Shown here piece by piece: positions 9,162-16,947 of a stretch of DNA of 64,000 nucleotides. Under the pieces are notes generated by a model. It was given only the letters and a program-made list of their open reading frames with translations. It was not told the DNA's origin and did no database searches. Where the stretch lies: positions 372,001 to 436,000 of the forward strand of contig NZ_SZVW01000004.1 of the NCBI RefSeq assembly GCF_007655005.1, in the 5' to 3' direction. This DNA comes from Streptomyces tibetensis (GTDB lineage Bacteria > Actinomycetota > Actinomycetes > Streptomycetales > Streptomycetaceae). How positions within the stretch are numbered: the stretch's first letter is position 1; the number at the start of each line of letters is the position of its first letter. The position numbers and the translations under genes are program-made.

Positions 9162-9777
9162 GGGCGTTCCTGTCGTAGTCCTCGGGGGCGTTGTACGTGT
9201 TCGCCGTGTTGTCGGTGCCGAAGAAGGTCGCCGAACCGTGGTGGAAGTTCTCGATGTGGTTCGTCGCTCCGCCGCTGTCGCCCCGGGGCCGGCGCGGGCG
9301 CCTGCGGCTCAGGTCGGGAACCGCCTTGTGGACCGCCTCGAAGAGTTGCGGGAAGTCGATGTGTTCCTGATGCGGCCGGAAGATCTCGCCCTGGTGACTG
9401 CTCAGCTTCCGGATGTCGTCCGGGAGTTCGGCCGCGTCGGGGAGATCGGCACCGTCGACCCGGACCGGGAGCACTTTGATGCCCCAGGCGAGGGCCAGGG
9501 CGATCTCCTTGCGGACCCAGTCCTCCGGGTCGTCGATGCAGCGGCTGCCCTCGTCGTCGGTCACCGATGCCCACCCCTGGCCCATCACCGCGAGCAGCAG
9601 GTCGCACTTGCGCAGGGCCCTCAGGATCTCGTCGGGGAAATGAGCACCTTTCCGGATCGACCGCTGGTCCCGGAACACCTCCTGCTCGCCGAACTCTCGC
9701 CGCAGCGCGGTGTCGAGATGCGGACCGGTCGGACCGGTGTCCGCGCGACGGAAGTTGACGAAGATACGGGGCGCCAT
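9148..9777 (-). CDS. TIR-domain protein (putative NADase effector)
   Basis: A 209-residue protein with an N-terminal bacterial TIR domain (about 1-155): PRIFVNFRRADTG (strand A/box 1), VFRDQRSIRKGAHFPDEI, LLAVMGQGWASV, and DWVRKEIALALAWG, whose Glu91 is at the position of the catalytic Glu of NAD-cleaving TIRs. After a basic linker (RRRPRRPRG) the last 40 residues form an Asn/Thr/aromatic-rich tail, IENFHHGSATFFG then DNTANTYN, that may self-associate. The ATG at 9777 has GAGGA seven bases upstream; the longer frame from 9963 has no homology before that Met. It is the first gene of the six-gene run. Confidence 0.85.
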   Translation of the reverse strand: MAPRIFVNFRRADTGPTGPHLDTALRREFGEQEVFRDQRSIRKGAHFPDEILRALRKCDLLLAVMGQGWASVTDDEGSRCIDDPEDWVRKEIALALAWGIKVLPVRVDGADLPDAAELPDDIRKLSSHQGEIFRPHQEHIDFPQLFEAVHKAVPDLSRRRPRRPRGDSGGATNHIENFHHGSATFFGTDNTANTYNAPEDYDRNAHEHD

Positions 9778-9940
9778 AGTGGTCCTCGCTTCGAGAGGGC
9801 ACGCACCCGGAAGGTCCGGGTGAGCGGGACGGAAAACCGGGAGCCCTGTGCTCCGCGGACGGTGGGAGACGACCGCCGGGCACTGCCGGCGGTGAGTGAA
9901 ATCGACGTTTTCAGCCGCCGTAAGGGCGGTCAACGCGTTG

Positions 9941-9967
9941 CCTGTTGACACTTCCGGTGCCAACAGG
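9941..9967. promoter_or_regulatory. Palindrome between the XRE gene and the TIR operon
   Basis: CCTGTTGACAC at 9941-9951 and GTGCCAACAGG at 9957-9967 are inverted with one mismatch around a 5-nt spacer. It lies about 164 bp upstream of the TIR start and 75 bp beyond the stop of the XRE gene, so it could be an operator for the operon or a terminator for the regulator. It lacks a T-tract on the minus strand. The rest of 9778-10042 holds nothing else I recognise. Confidence 0.4.
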
Positions 9968-10042
9968 ACACAGGCGACCGGGAGCGGCCGTCGGTGTCGG
10001 CCCGGGCGGCCGACGCGGCCCGGGCGTGGTGGTACGGGGCCC

Positions 10043-11341
10043 TCAGGTCGTGCGGTCCCCGCGCAGGCTCGCTGCGATGACCGGCAGGATGTCGCGGACC
10101 GCGGGATGTTTCCGCCGGGTGGCCAGTGACGACCTCAGTTGCCGCAAGTCGGCCCGTACGGTGGCGGAGTCGGTGCTGCGGACGTCCTGGGCGACCGAGC
10201 GGGCGACCGCGCAGGCCCGGTCGACGTCGTCGGCGTCCGCCAGGGCGAGGGCCAGCCGGGCTCCGTGGCGGGCGCGGGCCCGCAGGGCGTGCGGAGCGAT
10301 GCTGTCCCGGCCCGTGTCGAGCAGGGCGACGGCGACCTCGGACTCGCCGAGTTCCCGCAGGCACCAGGCCGCGACGAAGCCGGCGAGGTCGGGGAGGTGG
10401 GTGCTGCCCAGGGTGGGGGTGTGGTCCGTCCCGCTCCGGGCGGTGCCCACGAGTTCGGCGCCGCGGTCCAGGGCGCGCCGGCAGTGCGTCTCGCTGCCCA
10501 TGAGCGCGTATCCCTGGGCCTCGCGCTGTGCGGCCAGTTGCCTGGTCCGCAGACCGCGGGCCTGTCGCCCGGCCGCCTCTGCGAGGTCCACGGTGGTCTG
10601 CGCGTCACCCTGGTAGAGAGCGAGCTCGGCCTGGCGCAGCAGCGTGTACGCGGCCATCTCGTGATCGCCGCACGAGGTGGCCAGCTGTGCCGCCTGCTCG
10701 GTCCACCAGCGGGCGGCCCGGTCGTCGCCGGCCTCCTGCCACATCCATCCCGTGTACTCGGCGAAGCGCGCGGCGAGCCGGAGCACGGCGGTGCGGCTCG
10801 CGGGGGCGGCGGCGTGGGCGAGGCCGCGCAGCGCCCCGGTGGCCGCGCTGCTCAGCGGGATCACGAGGGCGGGGCCGGAGCACTGGCCGAGCCGTCGGTA
10901 CTCGTCGAACACGGCGTGGAACGCGGGGAGCGACGCCTCCGCGGAGACGGCGTCCGAGCGGCCCGGTGCGATGACCCAGTGCGCCGTGACCGCCGGTGTG
11001 TTGCCGTCCGCGGGGGTCGCGGCGGCACGGGTCGTGAAGCTGCTGCCGCCGTCGGCGGACAGACTCAGCGACCAGGGCACGTCGTCATCGCCGCGCGGGG
11101 CGGGGTGTTCCTCGGGTGTCCGTGCCGCGGCGGGGACCAGGGCGAGCAGCTCACCGTCCGCGCGCAGCTTGGCGTCGCAGGCGCGGGCGAGTTCGATGCT
11201 GGGGTTGCGGTGGCCTCGCTCGATCTTGCTCAGGTGCGACCTCGTCGCATGGACGAGCCGTCCCATGTCTGTCAGCGACTTGCCGGACTCGTTCCTCCGC
11301 CGGCGCAGTTCCTCACCGAACGTCGGGGCCTGTGCTGACAT
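10043..11341 (-). CDS. XRE-family regulator with TPR-like C-terminal domain
   Basis: A 432-residue regulator. Residues 8-65 form a helix-turn-helix (FGEELRRRRNESGKSLTDMG, RSHLSKIERGHRNPSIELA). The rest is helical with TPR-like pairs (DHEMAAYTLLRQAELALYQG; DLAEAAGRQARGLRTRQLA). This layout is common in streptomycetes, where the C-terminal half is thought to sense a ligand or partner. The upstream 11342-11440 is clearly AT-richer than its surroundings and probably contains its promoter. The next gene downstream on the same strand is the TIR gene, 265 bp away; control of that operon is possible but not shown. Confidence 0.85.
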   Translation of the reverse strand: MSAQAPTFGEELRRRRNESGKSLTDMGRLVHATRSHLSKIERGHRNPSIELARACDAKLRADGELLALVPAAARTPEEHPAPRGDDDVPWSLSLSADGGSSFTTRAAATPADGNTPAVTAHWVIAPGRSDAVSAEASLPAFHAVFDEYRRLGQCSGPALVIPLSSAATGALRGLAHAAAPASRTAVLRLAARFAEYTGWMWQEAGDDRAARWWTEQAAQLATSCGDHEMAAYTLLRQAELALYQGDAQTTVDLAEAAGRQARGLRTRQLAAQREAQGYALMGSETHCRRALDRGAELVGTARSGTDHTPTLGSTHLPDLAGFVAAWCLRELGESEVAVALLDTGRDSIAPHALRARARHGARLALALADADDVDRACAVARSVAQDVRSTDSATVRADLRQLRSSLATRRKHPAVRDILPVIAASLRGDRTT

Positions 11342-11380
11342 GGTGGCTCCCCCGCCTCGTGCCGATCGTGGCTTGATTTT

Positions 11381-11440
11381 GGCACACCTTGCAGCAAGAT
11401 CATCTATTAAATGCAGATATGCAAAAAGTGGTAGCTCATA
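11381..11440 (-). promoter_or_regulatory. AT-rich promoter region of the XRE gene
   Basis: This 60-bp stretch stands out in the G/C-rich sequence and includes TTGCAGCAAG, TCTATTAAATG and the imperfect palindrome TGCAGATATGCA at about 11413-11424. It lies 40-100 bp upstream of the XRE start. No convincing -35/-10 pair could be fixed, so the exact promoter is not assigned. Autoregulation by the XRE protein is likely for this family. Confidence 0.35.
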
Positions 11441-11504
11441 CGTTCTATGTCTGAAATCTACGTTCGAATGTCAAGTGGTGAACGAGAGTTGAAGCGCACA
11501 GCGG

Positions 11505-11539
11505 CGAGGGCGCGGGGACTCGATCGCCCCGCGCCCTCG
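11505..11539 (-). terminator. Rho-independent-type hairpin after the DUF6458 gene
   Basis: A perfect 13-bp stem (CGAGGGCGCGGGG at 11505-11517 with its complement at 11527-11539) and a 9-nt loop lie about 80 bp downstream of the small membrane protein gene on the minus strand. There is no T-tract, which is usual in Streptomyces. Confidence 0.6.
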
Positions 11540-11619
11540 AACGCGACCCTTCCGTACCGGAGGGTGTGCCGCAGATCTCCGCTCTCCGTGCTGCGACGGA
11601 CACCCGAGCGCCTCCGGGA

Positions 11620-11874
11620 TCAGACCCCGTAGCCGTCGCTGTAACCGTCGCGGCGGTGGTGGTGTACCGCCGGGTCGTCCACGACCGGGGTCGTGGGGGG
11701 CACCACCACGCGTCGGCGCCTGGCGATGCTGCTGAACGTGGTGACGCCGATCAGTCCGACGATCATCAGGATGATGCCGACCAGGTCGAGGTTGACCCCC
11801 TGCATGTCCCAGTCGGTCGCGAACGTGAGGATGGCTCCCACGGCGATGAGGATGATGCATCCGCCGAGGCCCAT
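11620..11874 (-). CDS. DUF6458-type small membrane protein
   Basis: An 84-residue protein beginning MGLGGCIILIAVGAILTFA, with two membrane segments (about 3-19 and 31-50; the second is DLVGIILMIVGLIGV). A cytoplasmic basic stretch (ARRRRVVV) and a hydrophilic His/Arg tail follow. Size and the two-helix pattern match the small DUF6458 proteins of actinobacteria, whose function is unknown. GGGAGG lies 8 bases before the ATG at 11874, which is preferred to the longer frame. Confidence 0.8.
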   Translation of the reverse strand: MGLGGCIILIAVGAILTFATDWDMQGVNLDLVGIILMIVGLIGVTTFSSIARRRRVVVPPTTPVVDDPAVHHHRRDGYSDGYGV

Positions 11875-11962
11875 GTGTGTCGCCTCCCTGTACGGTCCGG
11901 TCGTTCCGGTCCCGGAACACCGGGTACCCCCGAAGGGAACGCCCATGCGGTGACGGCCCGTT

Positions 11963-13309
11963 CTACCTCTCGAGGAACGCCGCCAGCGCGCCCGCGAGCA
12001 GGAACGGGTCGTCGGCGCCGCACAGTTCGCGGACGCTGTGCATGGACAGGATGGCCACGCCGATGTCGACGGTCCTGATGCCGTGCCGGGCGGCCGTGAT
12101 CGGGCCGATCGTGGTGCCGCAGGGCATGGAGTTGTTGGAGACGAAGGACTGGAAGGGCACGCCGGCCGCCTCGCAGGCCGCCGTGAACTCCGCCCGTCCC
12201 GAACCGTCCGTGGCGTAGCGGTTGTTGACGTTGACCTTGAGGATCGGGCCGCCGTTGACGCGCGGGTGGTGCGTCGGGTCGTGCCGCTCCGCGTAGTTGG
12301 GGTGGACGGCGTGGCCCGTGTCGGAGGACAGGCACACGCTGCCGGCGAAGGCGCGGGCCCGGTCCTCGAAGGAACCGCCGCGGGCGAACACCGAGCGCTC
12401 CAGCACGTTGCCGAGCAGCGGCCCGTCCGCGCCGGTGTCCGACTGGGAGCCGTTCTCCTCGTGGTCGAAGGCGGCCAGGACGGGGATGGACGCCGGCTGC
12501 GACGACGACGAGGCGACGGCCGCCAGGGCCGCCGTGCCGGCGTGCACCGACAGGAGGTTGTCCATCCGAGGGCCGGCCAGCAGCTCGCCGTCGCGGCCCA
12601 GGTAGGCGGGCGGTTCCACGGAGTGCGTCATCAGGTCCCAGCCGGTGACCTCGCCCGCCGGGAGTCCGGCCGCCTCCTCCAGGAAGGCGATCAGATCGCC
12701 GTCGCGGACGTCGCCGCCGAGGCCCCACACCGGCTGCATGTGCCGCTGCTTGTCGAGCTTGAGGCCGTCGGCCGTCACCGAGCGGTCCAGGTGGATGGCG
12801 AGCTGCGGAACGCGCAGCAGCGGCCGGTCGACGTTGACCAGACGCGTCGAGCCGTCGCGCAGGGTCAGCCGGCCCGCGAGGCCGAGATCGCGGTCCAGCC
12901 AGGAGTTGAGCAGCGGTCCGCCGTAGATCTCCACGGCCACCTGGCGCCAGCCGTGCGTCCCGCTGTCGGGGAGCGGCTTGACGCGCAGGTTGGGGGAGTC
13001 GGTGTGGGCGCCGACGATCCGGAACGGCGTGTGGGGCGCTGCGCCCTCCGGCACGTACCAGGCGACGATCGCGCCGCCGCGCAGCACGTACTTGCCGCCG
13101 CTCCCCGCGGCGGAAGCCGCTGCGGTGACATCAGCGGCCGCCGCCGCGGGCACCGCGTCCCAGGCGTCCGTCTCGGCGACCTGCCTGAAGCCCGCCTTCT
13201 CCAGTCGCTCGGCGGCCGTGGCCACGGCGTGGTACGGCGAGGGGCTCGCCGCGAGGAAGGTCATGAGGTCGTCGGTGTGGCCGCGGTCGAAGCGGGCTCG
13301 TTCGGTCAT
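11963..13309 (-). CDS. apeB: M18-family aminopeptidase
   Basis: A 448-residue zinc aminopeptidase, probably cytosolic, releasing N-terminal (often acidic) residues. The metal-site motifs are all present: GAHTDSPNLRVK, the bridging Asp in RMDNLLSVHAG, the Glu pair in FDHEENGS, SSDTGHAVHPNY, and the C-terminal His in LSMHSVRELCG. The length is normal for the family. The start is the ATG at 13309. The acyl-CoA dehydrogenase gene lies upstream on the same strand but is separated by a strong terminator, so the two are independent. The symbol follows common annotation of M18 enzymes in Streptomyces. Confidence 0.92.
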   Translation of the reverse strand: MTERARFDRGHTDDLMTFLAASPSPYHAVATAAERLEKAGFRQVAETDAWDAVPAAAAADVTAAASAAGSGGKYVLRGGAIVAWYVPEGAAPHTPFRIVGAHTDSPNLRVKPLPDSGTHGWRQVAVEIYGGPLLNSWLDRDLGLAGRLTLRDGSTRLVNVDRPLLRVPQLAIHLDRSVTADGLKLDKQRHMQPVWGLGGDVRDGDLIAFLEEAAGLPAGEVTGWDLMTHSVEPPAYLGRDGELLAGPRMDNLLSVHAGTAALAAVASSSSQPASIPVLAAFDHEENGSQSDTGADGPLLGNVLERSVFARGGSFEDRARAFAGSVCLSSDTGHAVHPNYAERHDPTHHPRVNGGPILKVNVNNRYATDGSGRAEFTAACEAAGVPFQSFVSNNSMPCGTTIGPITAARHGIRTVDIGVAILSMHSVRELCGADDPFLLAGALAAFLER

Positions 13310-13330
13310 GGGTTCACTTTAACGACGGAC

Positions 13331-13365
13331 GAGGGCCCGTTCCCGGGGTAGGGGAACGGGCCCTC
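13331..13365 (-). terminator. Strong hairpin terminator after the acyl-CoA dehydrogenase gene
   Basis: A perfect 14-bp stem (GAGGGCCCGTTCCC, 13331-13344, with complement 13352-13365) and a 7-nt loop lie 20 bp past the dehydrogenase stop on the minus strand. It separates that gene from the M18 gene. Confidence 0.85.
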
Positions 13366-13385
13366 GAACAGAGGACGTGAAAGAT

Positions 13386-15212
13386 CTAGAACGCGGCCTC
13401 GTCCAGCTCCATCAGGTCCAGCTCGACACCCTCGGCGACCTTGCGGGCCAGGGTGACGCCCGGCAGGACGTTGGCGGCGAAGAACTTCGCGGCGGCGATC
13501 TTGCCGGTGTAGAAGGCCTTGTCCTTGGCGGTGGCCGTCTCCAGCTTCGCGGCGGCGACCGCTGCGCCCTTGAGTAGCAGGTAGCCGACGACGACGTCAC
13601 CGGAGGCCATCAGCAGGCGGGTGCTGTTGAGGCCCACCTTGTAGATGTTCTTGACGTCCTGCTCGGTGGCCGCCAGGTCGGTGAGCATCAGGCCGACGAT
13701 GGCCTCCAGCTCGACGGCGGCCTTGGCGAGGTGCTCGCGGGCCGCGCCGAGCTCCTCGCCGCCCTCACCGAGCGCCAGGAACTTCTTGATGTCCTCGGCG
13801 AGGGAGTTCAGCGCGGCGCCCTGGTTGCGGACGATCTTCCGGAAGAAGAAGTCCTGGCCCTGGATGGCCGTGGTGCCCTCGTAGAGGGTGTCGATCTTGG
13901 AGTCCCGGATGTACTGCTCGATCGGGTACTCCTGGAGGAAACCGGAGCCACCGAAGGTCTGCAGCGACTGGGCGAGCTGCTCGTAACCCTTCTCGGAGCC
14001 GTAGCCCTTGACGATGGGCAGCAGCAGGTCGTTCAGGGCCTCCAGGGCGGAGATGTCCTCGCCGGCGGCCTCCTTGACCTGGATCTCGTCCTGGATGGAA
14101 GCCGTGTAGAGCACCAGGGCGCGCATGCCCTCGGCGTAGGCCTTCTGCGTCATGAGCGAGCGGCGCACGTCGGGGTGGTGGGTGACGGTGACCTTGGGCG
14201 CGGTCTTGTCCATGAAGTTCGCCAGGTCGGGGCCCTGGACGCGCTCCTTGGCGTACTCCAGGGCGTTGAGGTAGCCCGTGGAGAGCGTGGAGATCGCCTT
14301 CGTGCCGACCATCATGCGGGCGAACTCGATGATCCGGAACATCTGGCGGATGCCGTCGTGCTTGTCACCGATCAGCCAGCCCTTGGCGGGGTGCTGGTCG
14401 CCGAAGGTCATCTCGCAGGTGTTGGAGGCCTTCAGGCCCATCTTGTGCTCGACGTTCGTGGCGTAGACGCCGTTGCGCTCGCCCAGCTCGCCGGTCTCGA
14501 AGTCGAAGAGGTACTTCGGGACGAGGAAGAGGGACAGGCCCTTGGTGCCGGGGCCGGCGCCCTCGGGGCGGGCCAGCACGTAGTGGAGGATGTTCTCCGA
14601 CATGTCGTGCTCACCGGAGGTGATGAAGCGCTTCACGCCCTCGATGTGCCAGGAGCCGTCCTCCTGCTGCACGGCCTTGGTGCGGCCGGCGCCCACGTCG
14701 GAGCCCGCGTCGGGCTCGGTGAGCACCATCGTGGAGCCCCACTGCTTGTCCACGGCGACCTTGGCTATGTGCTTTTGGACCTCGTTGCCCTCCTCGAAGA
14801 GGATGCCGGCGAAGGCCGGGCCCGAGGAGTACATCCACACGGCCGGGTTGGCGCCCAGGATCAGCTCGGCGTAGGCCCAGATCAGGGAGCGGGGCGAGGT
14901 GGTGCCGCCGATCTCCTCGGGCAGGCCCAGGCGCCAGTACTCGGAGTCCATGAAGGCCTGGTAGCTCTTCTTGAAGGACGCGGGGACCGGCGCGGTGTTG
15001 GTCTGCGGGTCGAAGACCGGCGGGTTGCGGTCGGCGTCGATGAAGGACTCGGCCAGCTCGTTCTCCGAGAGGCGGGTCATCTCCTCCAGGATGCTTTTCG
15101 CGGTCTCGACGTCCATCTCCTCGAAGGGACCGGTGCCGTACACCTTGTCTCGCCCGAGTACTTCGAAGAGGTTGAACTCGATGTCGCGGAGATTCGACTT
15201 GTAGTGCCCCAT
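13386..15212 (-). CDS. Acyl-CoA dehydrogenase (long form)
   Basis: A 608-residue FAD enzyme of fatty-acid beta-oxidation. Visible are the N-terminal helical domain ([18 protein letters not shown]), the FAD/substrate strand region ([28 protein letters not shown]), the helical C-terminal domain with [20 protein letters not shown], and the catalytic-base motif [15 protein letters not shown]. An extra C-terminal helical domain (about 480-600) explains the length beyond the usual 380 residues, as in long actinobacterial forms. The chain-length preference is not readable. The start at 15212 follows a region with a TACC-type palindrome. Confidence 0.93.
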   Translation of the reverse strand: MGHYKSNLRDIEFNLFEVLGRDKVYGTGPFEEMDVETAKSILEEMTRLSENELAESFIDADRNPPVFDPQTNTAPVPASFKKSYQAFMDSEYWRLGLPEEIGGTTSPRSLIWAYAELILGANPAVWMYSSGPAFAGILFEEGNEVQKHIAKVAVDKQWGSTMVLTEPDAGSDVGAGRTKAVQQEDGSWHIEGVKRFITSGEHDMSENILHYVLARPEGAGPGTKGLSLFLVPKYLFDFETGELGERNGVYATNVEHKMGLKASNTCEMTFGDQHPAKGWLIGDKHDGIRQMFRIIEFARMMVGTKAISTLSTGYLNALEYAKERVQGPDLANFMDKTAPKVTVTHHPDVRRSLMTQKAYAEGMRALVLYTASIQDEIQVKEAAGEDISALEALNDLLLPIVKGYGSEKGYEQLAQSLQTFGGSGFLQEYPIEQYIRDSKIDTLYEGTTAIQGQDFFFRKIVRNQGAALNSLAEDIKKFLALGEGGEELGAAREHLAKAAVELEAIVGLMLTDLAATEQDVKNIYKVGLNSTRLLMASGDVVVGYLLLKGAAVAAAKLETATAKDKAFYTGKIAAAKFFAANVLPGVTLARKVAEGVELDLMELDEAAF

Positions 15213-15299
15213 GGCGACGGCTCCCGGCTCCGTAGAGAGATCGGCGAGGCACTGGATCCTCGCGCTAGTTCACGTACCAACAAGTAGCTCCGATGATGC

Positions 15300-15313
15300 T
15301 ACCCGTCGGTAAT
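15300..15313. promoter_or_regulatory. Small palindrome upstream of the acyl-CoA dehydrogenase gene
   Basis: TACC-CGTC-GGTA at 15300-15311, within an AT-richer stretch 90 bp upstream of the dehydrogenase start, could be a regulator site. The assignment is weak. The rest of 15213-15449 contains no gene. Confidence 0.3.
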
Positions 15314-15449
15314 AAGAAGCAACCCCGATCCGTCATCTGTGACAGGTCACACCGGAACGGTCAATGCCCCGGTGCGGCCGTTCGCCCTCGGTTTGCCGGG
15401 AGCGCCGTACCGGCCCACCCGCCCGTCCGCTCTCGGTACGCTTGCGCTC

Positions 15450-15914
15450 ATGTACGGCTACGACCAGACAGCGGGCCCCCAAGGGCAGTACGCCCCTCCG
15501 CAGCAGCCGATGTCCGGCGGATACGGGCAGCAGCAGCCGCTGTACCCCGAGCCGTCCCCGCCCTCCCTCACGGACGCGGTGCGTGCCTTCACCACCGGGC
15601 AGATGGCCGCCGAGGACTTCCAGCAGGTCTTCGCGACGTCGAAGGTGTACTGCCCGCGCGGCGACAACCCCGGGTTCCTCGCCCTGCACAACACCCAGCA
15701 GCCGGTGATCCCGATGTTCAGCACGCTCAAGGAGCTGCGCCGGTACGCGGGCAAGGAGTCCAAGTACTTCGTGATCACCGGTGCCGAAGTACTGGACCTC
15801 CTGCCGACCGGCTACGGCTTCGTCCTCGACATGGAGGGCGAGCACCGCATGGTGTTCGACGCGAAGGCCGTCGAGCAGATGGTCGAGTTCGCGATGCGCC
15901 GGATGTACGGCTAG
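15450..15914 (+). CDS. SseB-family protein
   Basis: A 154-residue protein. The first 40 residues are Gln/Gly/Pro-rich (YDQTAGPQGQYAPPQQ) and disordered. The rest has an SseB-like fold pattern (DNPGFLALHNTQQPVIPMFS, ELRRYAGKESKYFVITGAEV, GYGFVLDMEGEHRMVFDA). SseB-like domains in Gram-positives are often linked to protein export, but the function is unknown. No ribosome site precedes the ATG at 15450. Instead TACGCT (15437-15442) lies 7 bases upstream, suggesting a leaderless transcript. A strong terminator follows. Confidence 0.75.
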   Translation: MYGYDQTAGPQGQYAPPQQPMSGGYGQQQPLYPEPSPPSLTDAVRAFTTGQMAAEDFQQVFATSKVYCPRGDNPGFLALHNTQQPVIPMFSTLKELRRYAGKESKYFVITGAEVLDLLPTGYGFVLDMEGEHRMVFDAKAVEQMVEFAMRRMYG

Positions 15915-15929
15915 GGCCTGTCGTTTGGA

Positions 15930-15970
15930 TCGGGTCGGCCGAGAGTGACTGCGCCTCTCGGCCGACCCGA
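15930..15970 (+). terminator. Hairpin terminator after the SseB-like gene
   Basis: A perfect 16-bp stem (TCGGGTCGGCCGAGAG, 15930-15945, with complement 15955-15970) and a 9-nt loop lie 15 bp after the stop. The sequence just before it, GGGCCTGTCGTTTGGATC, resembles ends of some Streptomyces insertion sequences as I remember them, but no transposase or second end is seen. Confidence 0.8.
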
Positions 15971-16076
15971 GCCCCGCGACGCCGGCATGATCAAGCCCGG
16001 CCAGTGTTAACAACGCTCGTGATCAATACACCTAGACGCCATTGCTGCGCAGAGGGCGGCTGAGGCCCGGCGGTGG

Positions 16077-16808
16077 TCACTTCGGCAGGCGCAGCGCCAG
16101 GCCGTCCAGGACGACCTCCAGGCCGTAGGCGAACTTGTCGTCGCGCAGCTTCGCTGGATCGGTGGCCTCGGCACTGGTCTCGGGGCCGGCCGCCGCCAGG
16201 TGGTCGTAGCCGGCCGAGACCTGCTGGGCCGTGGGCAGCAGGCGCGCGACGAATTCCGCCTCCGTCTCGCCCGAGCGCGCGACCGTGGTGAGCCAGGCGG
16301 CCTCGGTCGTGCTCATGCCGATGACGTACGAGAAGACGGCGTCGATCGCCCGGCTCGGCTCGGGGAATCCCGCCGCCGTGAACAGGGCCGCCAGCCGCTC
16401 CGAGAAGCTCATGTAGTTCGGTCCCAGGTAGGCGAGCCCGGCCTGGCCGAGGACCAGGGTCAGCCAGGGATGCCGTAGCGCCGTCGTACGGAAGGACCCG
16501 GCCGCCTCGGTCACCGCCGCGCGCCAGTCGGGGTCGCCGGCCGGCGGGACGTGGATCTCGGCGGCGACCTCGTCCACCGCGAGTTCCATCAGCTCGTCCT
16601 TCGTCGCCACGTGCCGGTACAGCGAGGTCGCTCCCGCGTTCAGGCGCGCGCCGAGCTTGCGCATGGAGAGCGCCTCGATGCCCTCGGCGTCGAGCATCGC
16701 GATCGCCTCGCGGACGATCGCGTCCCGACTGAGGGCGGGCTGGTCGGTCCGGCGCTGCTCGCGGGTCCAGACGGACGGGATGGGGTTCTTGTCCTTCGCC
16801 CTGCTCAT
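16077..16808 (-). CDS. TetR-family repressor, probable regulator of the divergent MFS pump
   Basis: A 243-residue regulator. The DNA-binding domain spans about 25-75 (RDAIVREAIAMLDAEGIEAL, MRKLGARLNAGATSLYRHVA, TKDELMELAVDEV). The C-terminal ligand domain has the TetR_C pattern (HPWLTLVLGQAGLAYLGPNY; AVFSYVIGMSTTEAAWL). It is divergent from an EmrB/QacA-type exporter with 139 bp between starts. The space carries repeated GCGAACA/TGTTCGC half-sites over a good promoter, the usual arrangement for TetR control of an efflux pump. Confidence 0.9.
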   Translation of the reverse strand: MSRAKDKNPIPSVWTREQRRTDQPALSRDAIVREAIAMLDAEGIEALSMRKLGARLNAGATSLYRHVATKDELMELAVDEVAAEIHVPPAGDPDWRAAVTEAAGSFRTTALRHPWLTLVLGQAGLAYLGPNYMSFSERLAALFTAAGFPEPSRAIDAVFSYVIGMSTTEAAWLTTVARSGETEAEFVARLLPTAQQVSAGYDHLAAAGPETSAEATDPAKLRDDKFAYGLEVVLDGLALRLPK

Positions 16809-16837
16809 CGGGGTCCCTCCTGTTTGAACCTCTGCGC

Positions 16838-16931
16838 GCGAACAGCGTGCGCAGTCAGCGTACAGAACTCAAGCGTTGCGAACACCGTTCCCCTGTGCGT
16901 ACAGTGTTCGCATCGAAGGAACGATGTTCGC
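16838..16931 (+). promoter_or_regulatory. MFS promoter overlapped by TetR-type operator half-sites
   Basis: TTGCGA (16876-16881), an 18-bp spacer and TACAGT (16900-16905) form a sigma-70-type promoter for the exporter. GCGAACAC at 16878-16885 and GTGTTCGC at 16904-16911 form an 8-bp inverted repeat lying across the -35 and -10 boxes. Further half-sites GCGAACAG (16838) and ATGTTCGC (16924) flank it. A repressor bound here would block RNA polymerase and probably its own gene. Confidence 0.7.
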
Positions 16932-16947
16932 AGGAGGGGAAGAGGAC

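Noticed and set aside
11447..11632. Plus-strand 61-residue frame upstream of the XRE regulator as a second signalling peptide
   Set aside because: No ribosome site, no signal peptide, atypical codons for the first third, and it runs through a terminator hairpin.
15915..16060. Insertion-sequence end (GGGCCTGTCGTTTGGATC)
   Set aside because: Only one end-like sequence is seen, with no transposase or target duplication, and the following palindrome is explained as a terminator.
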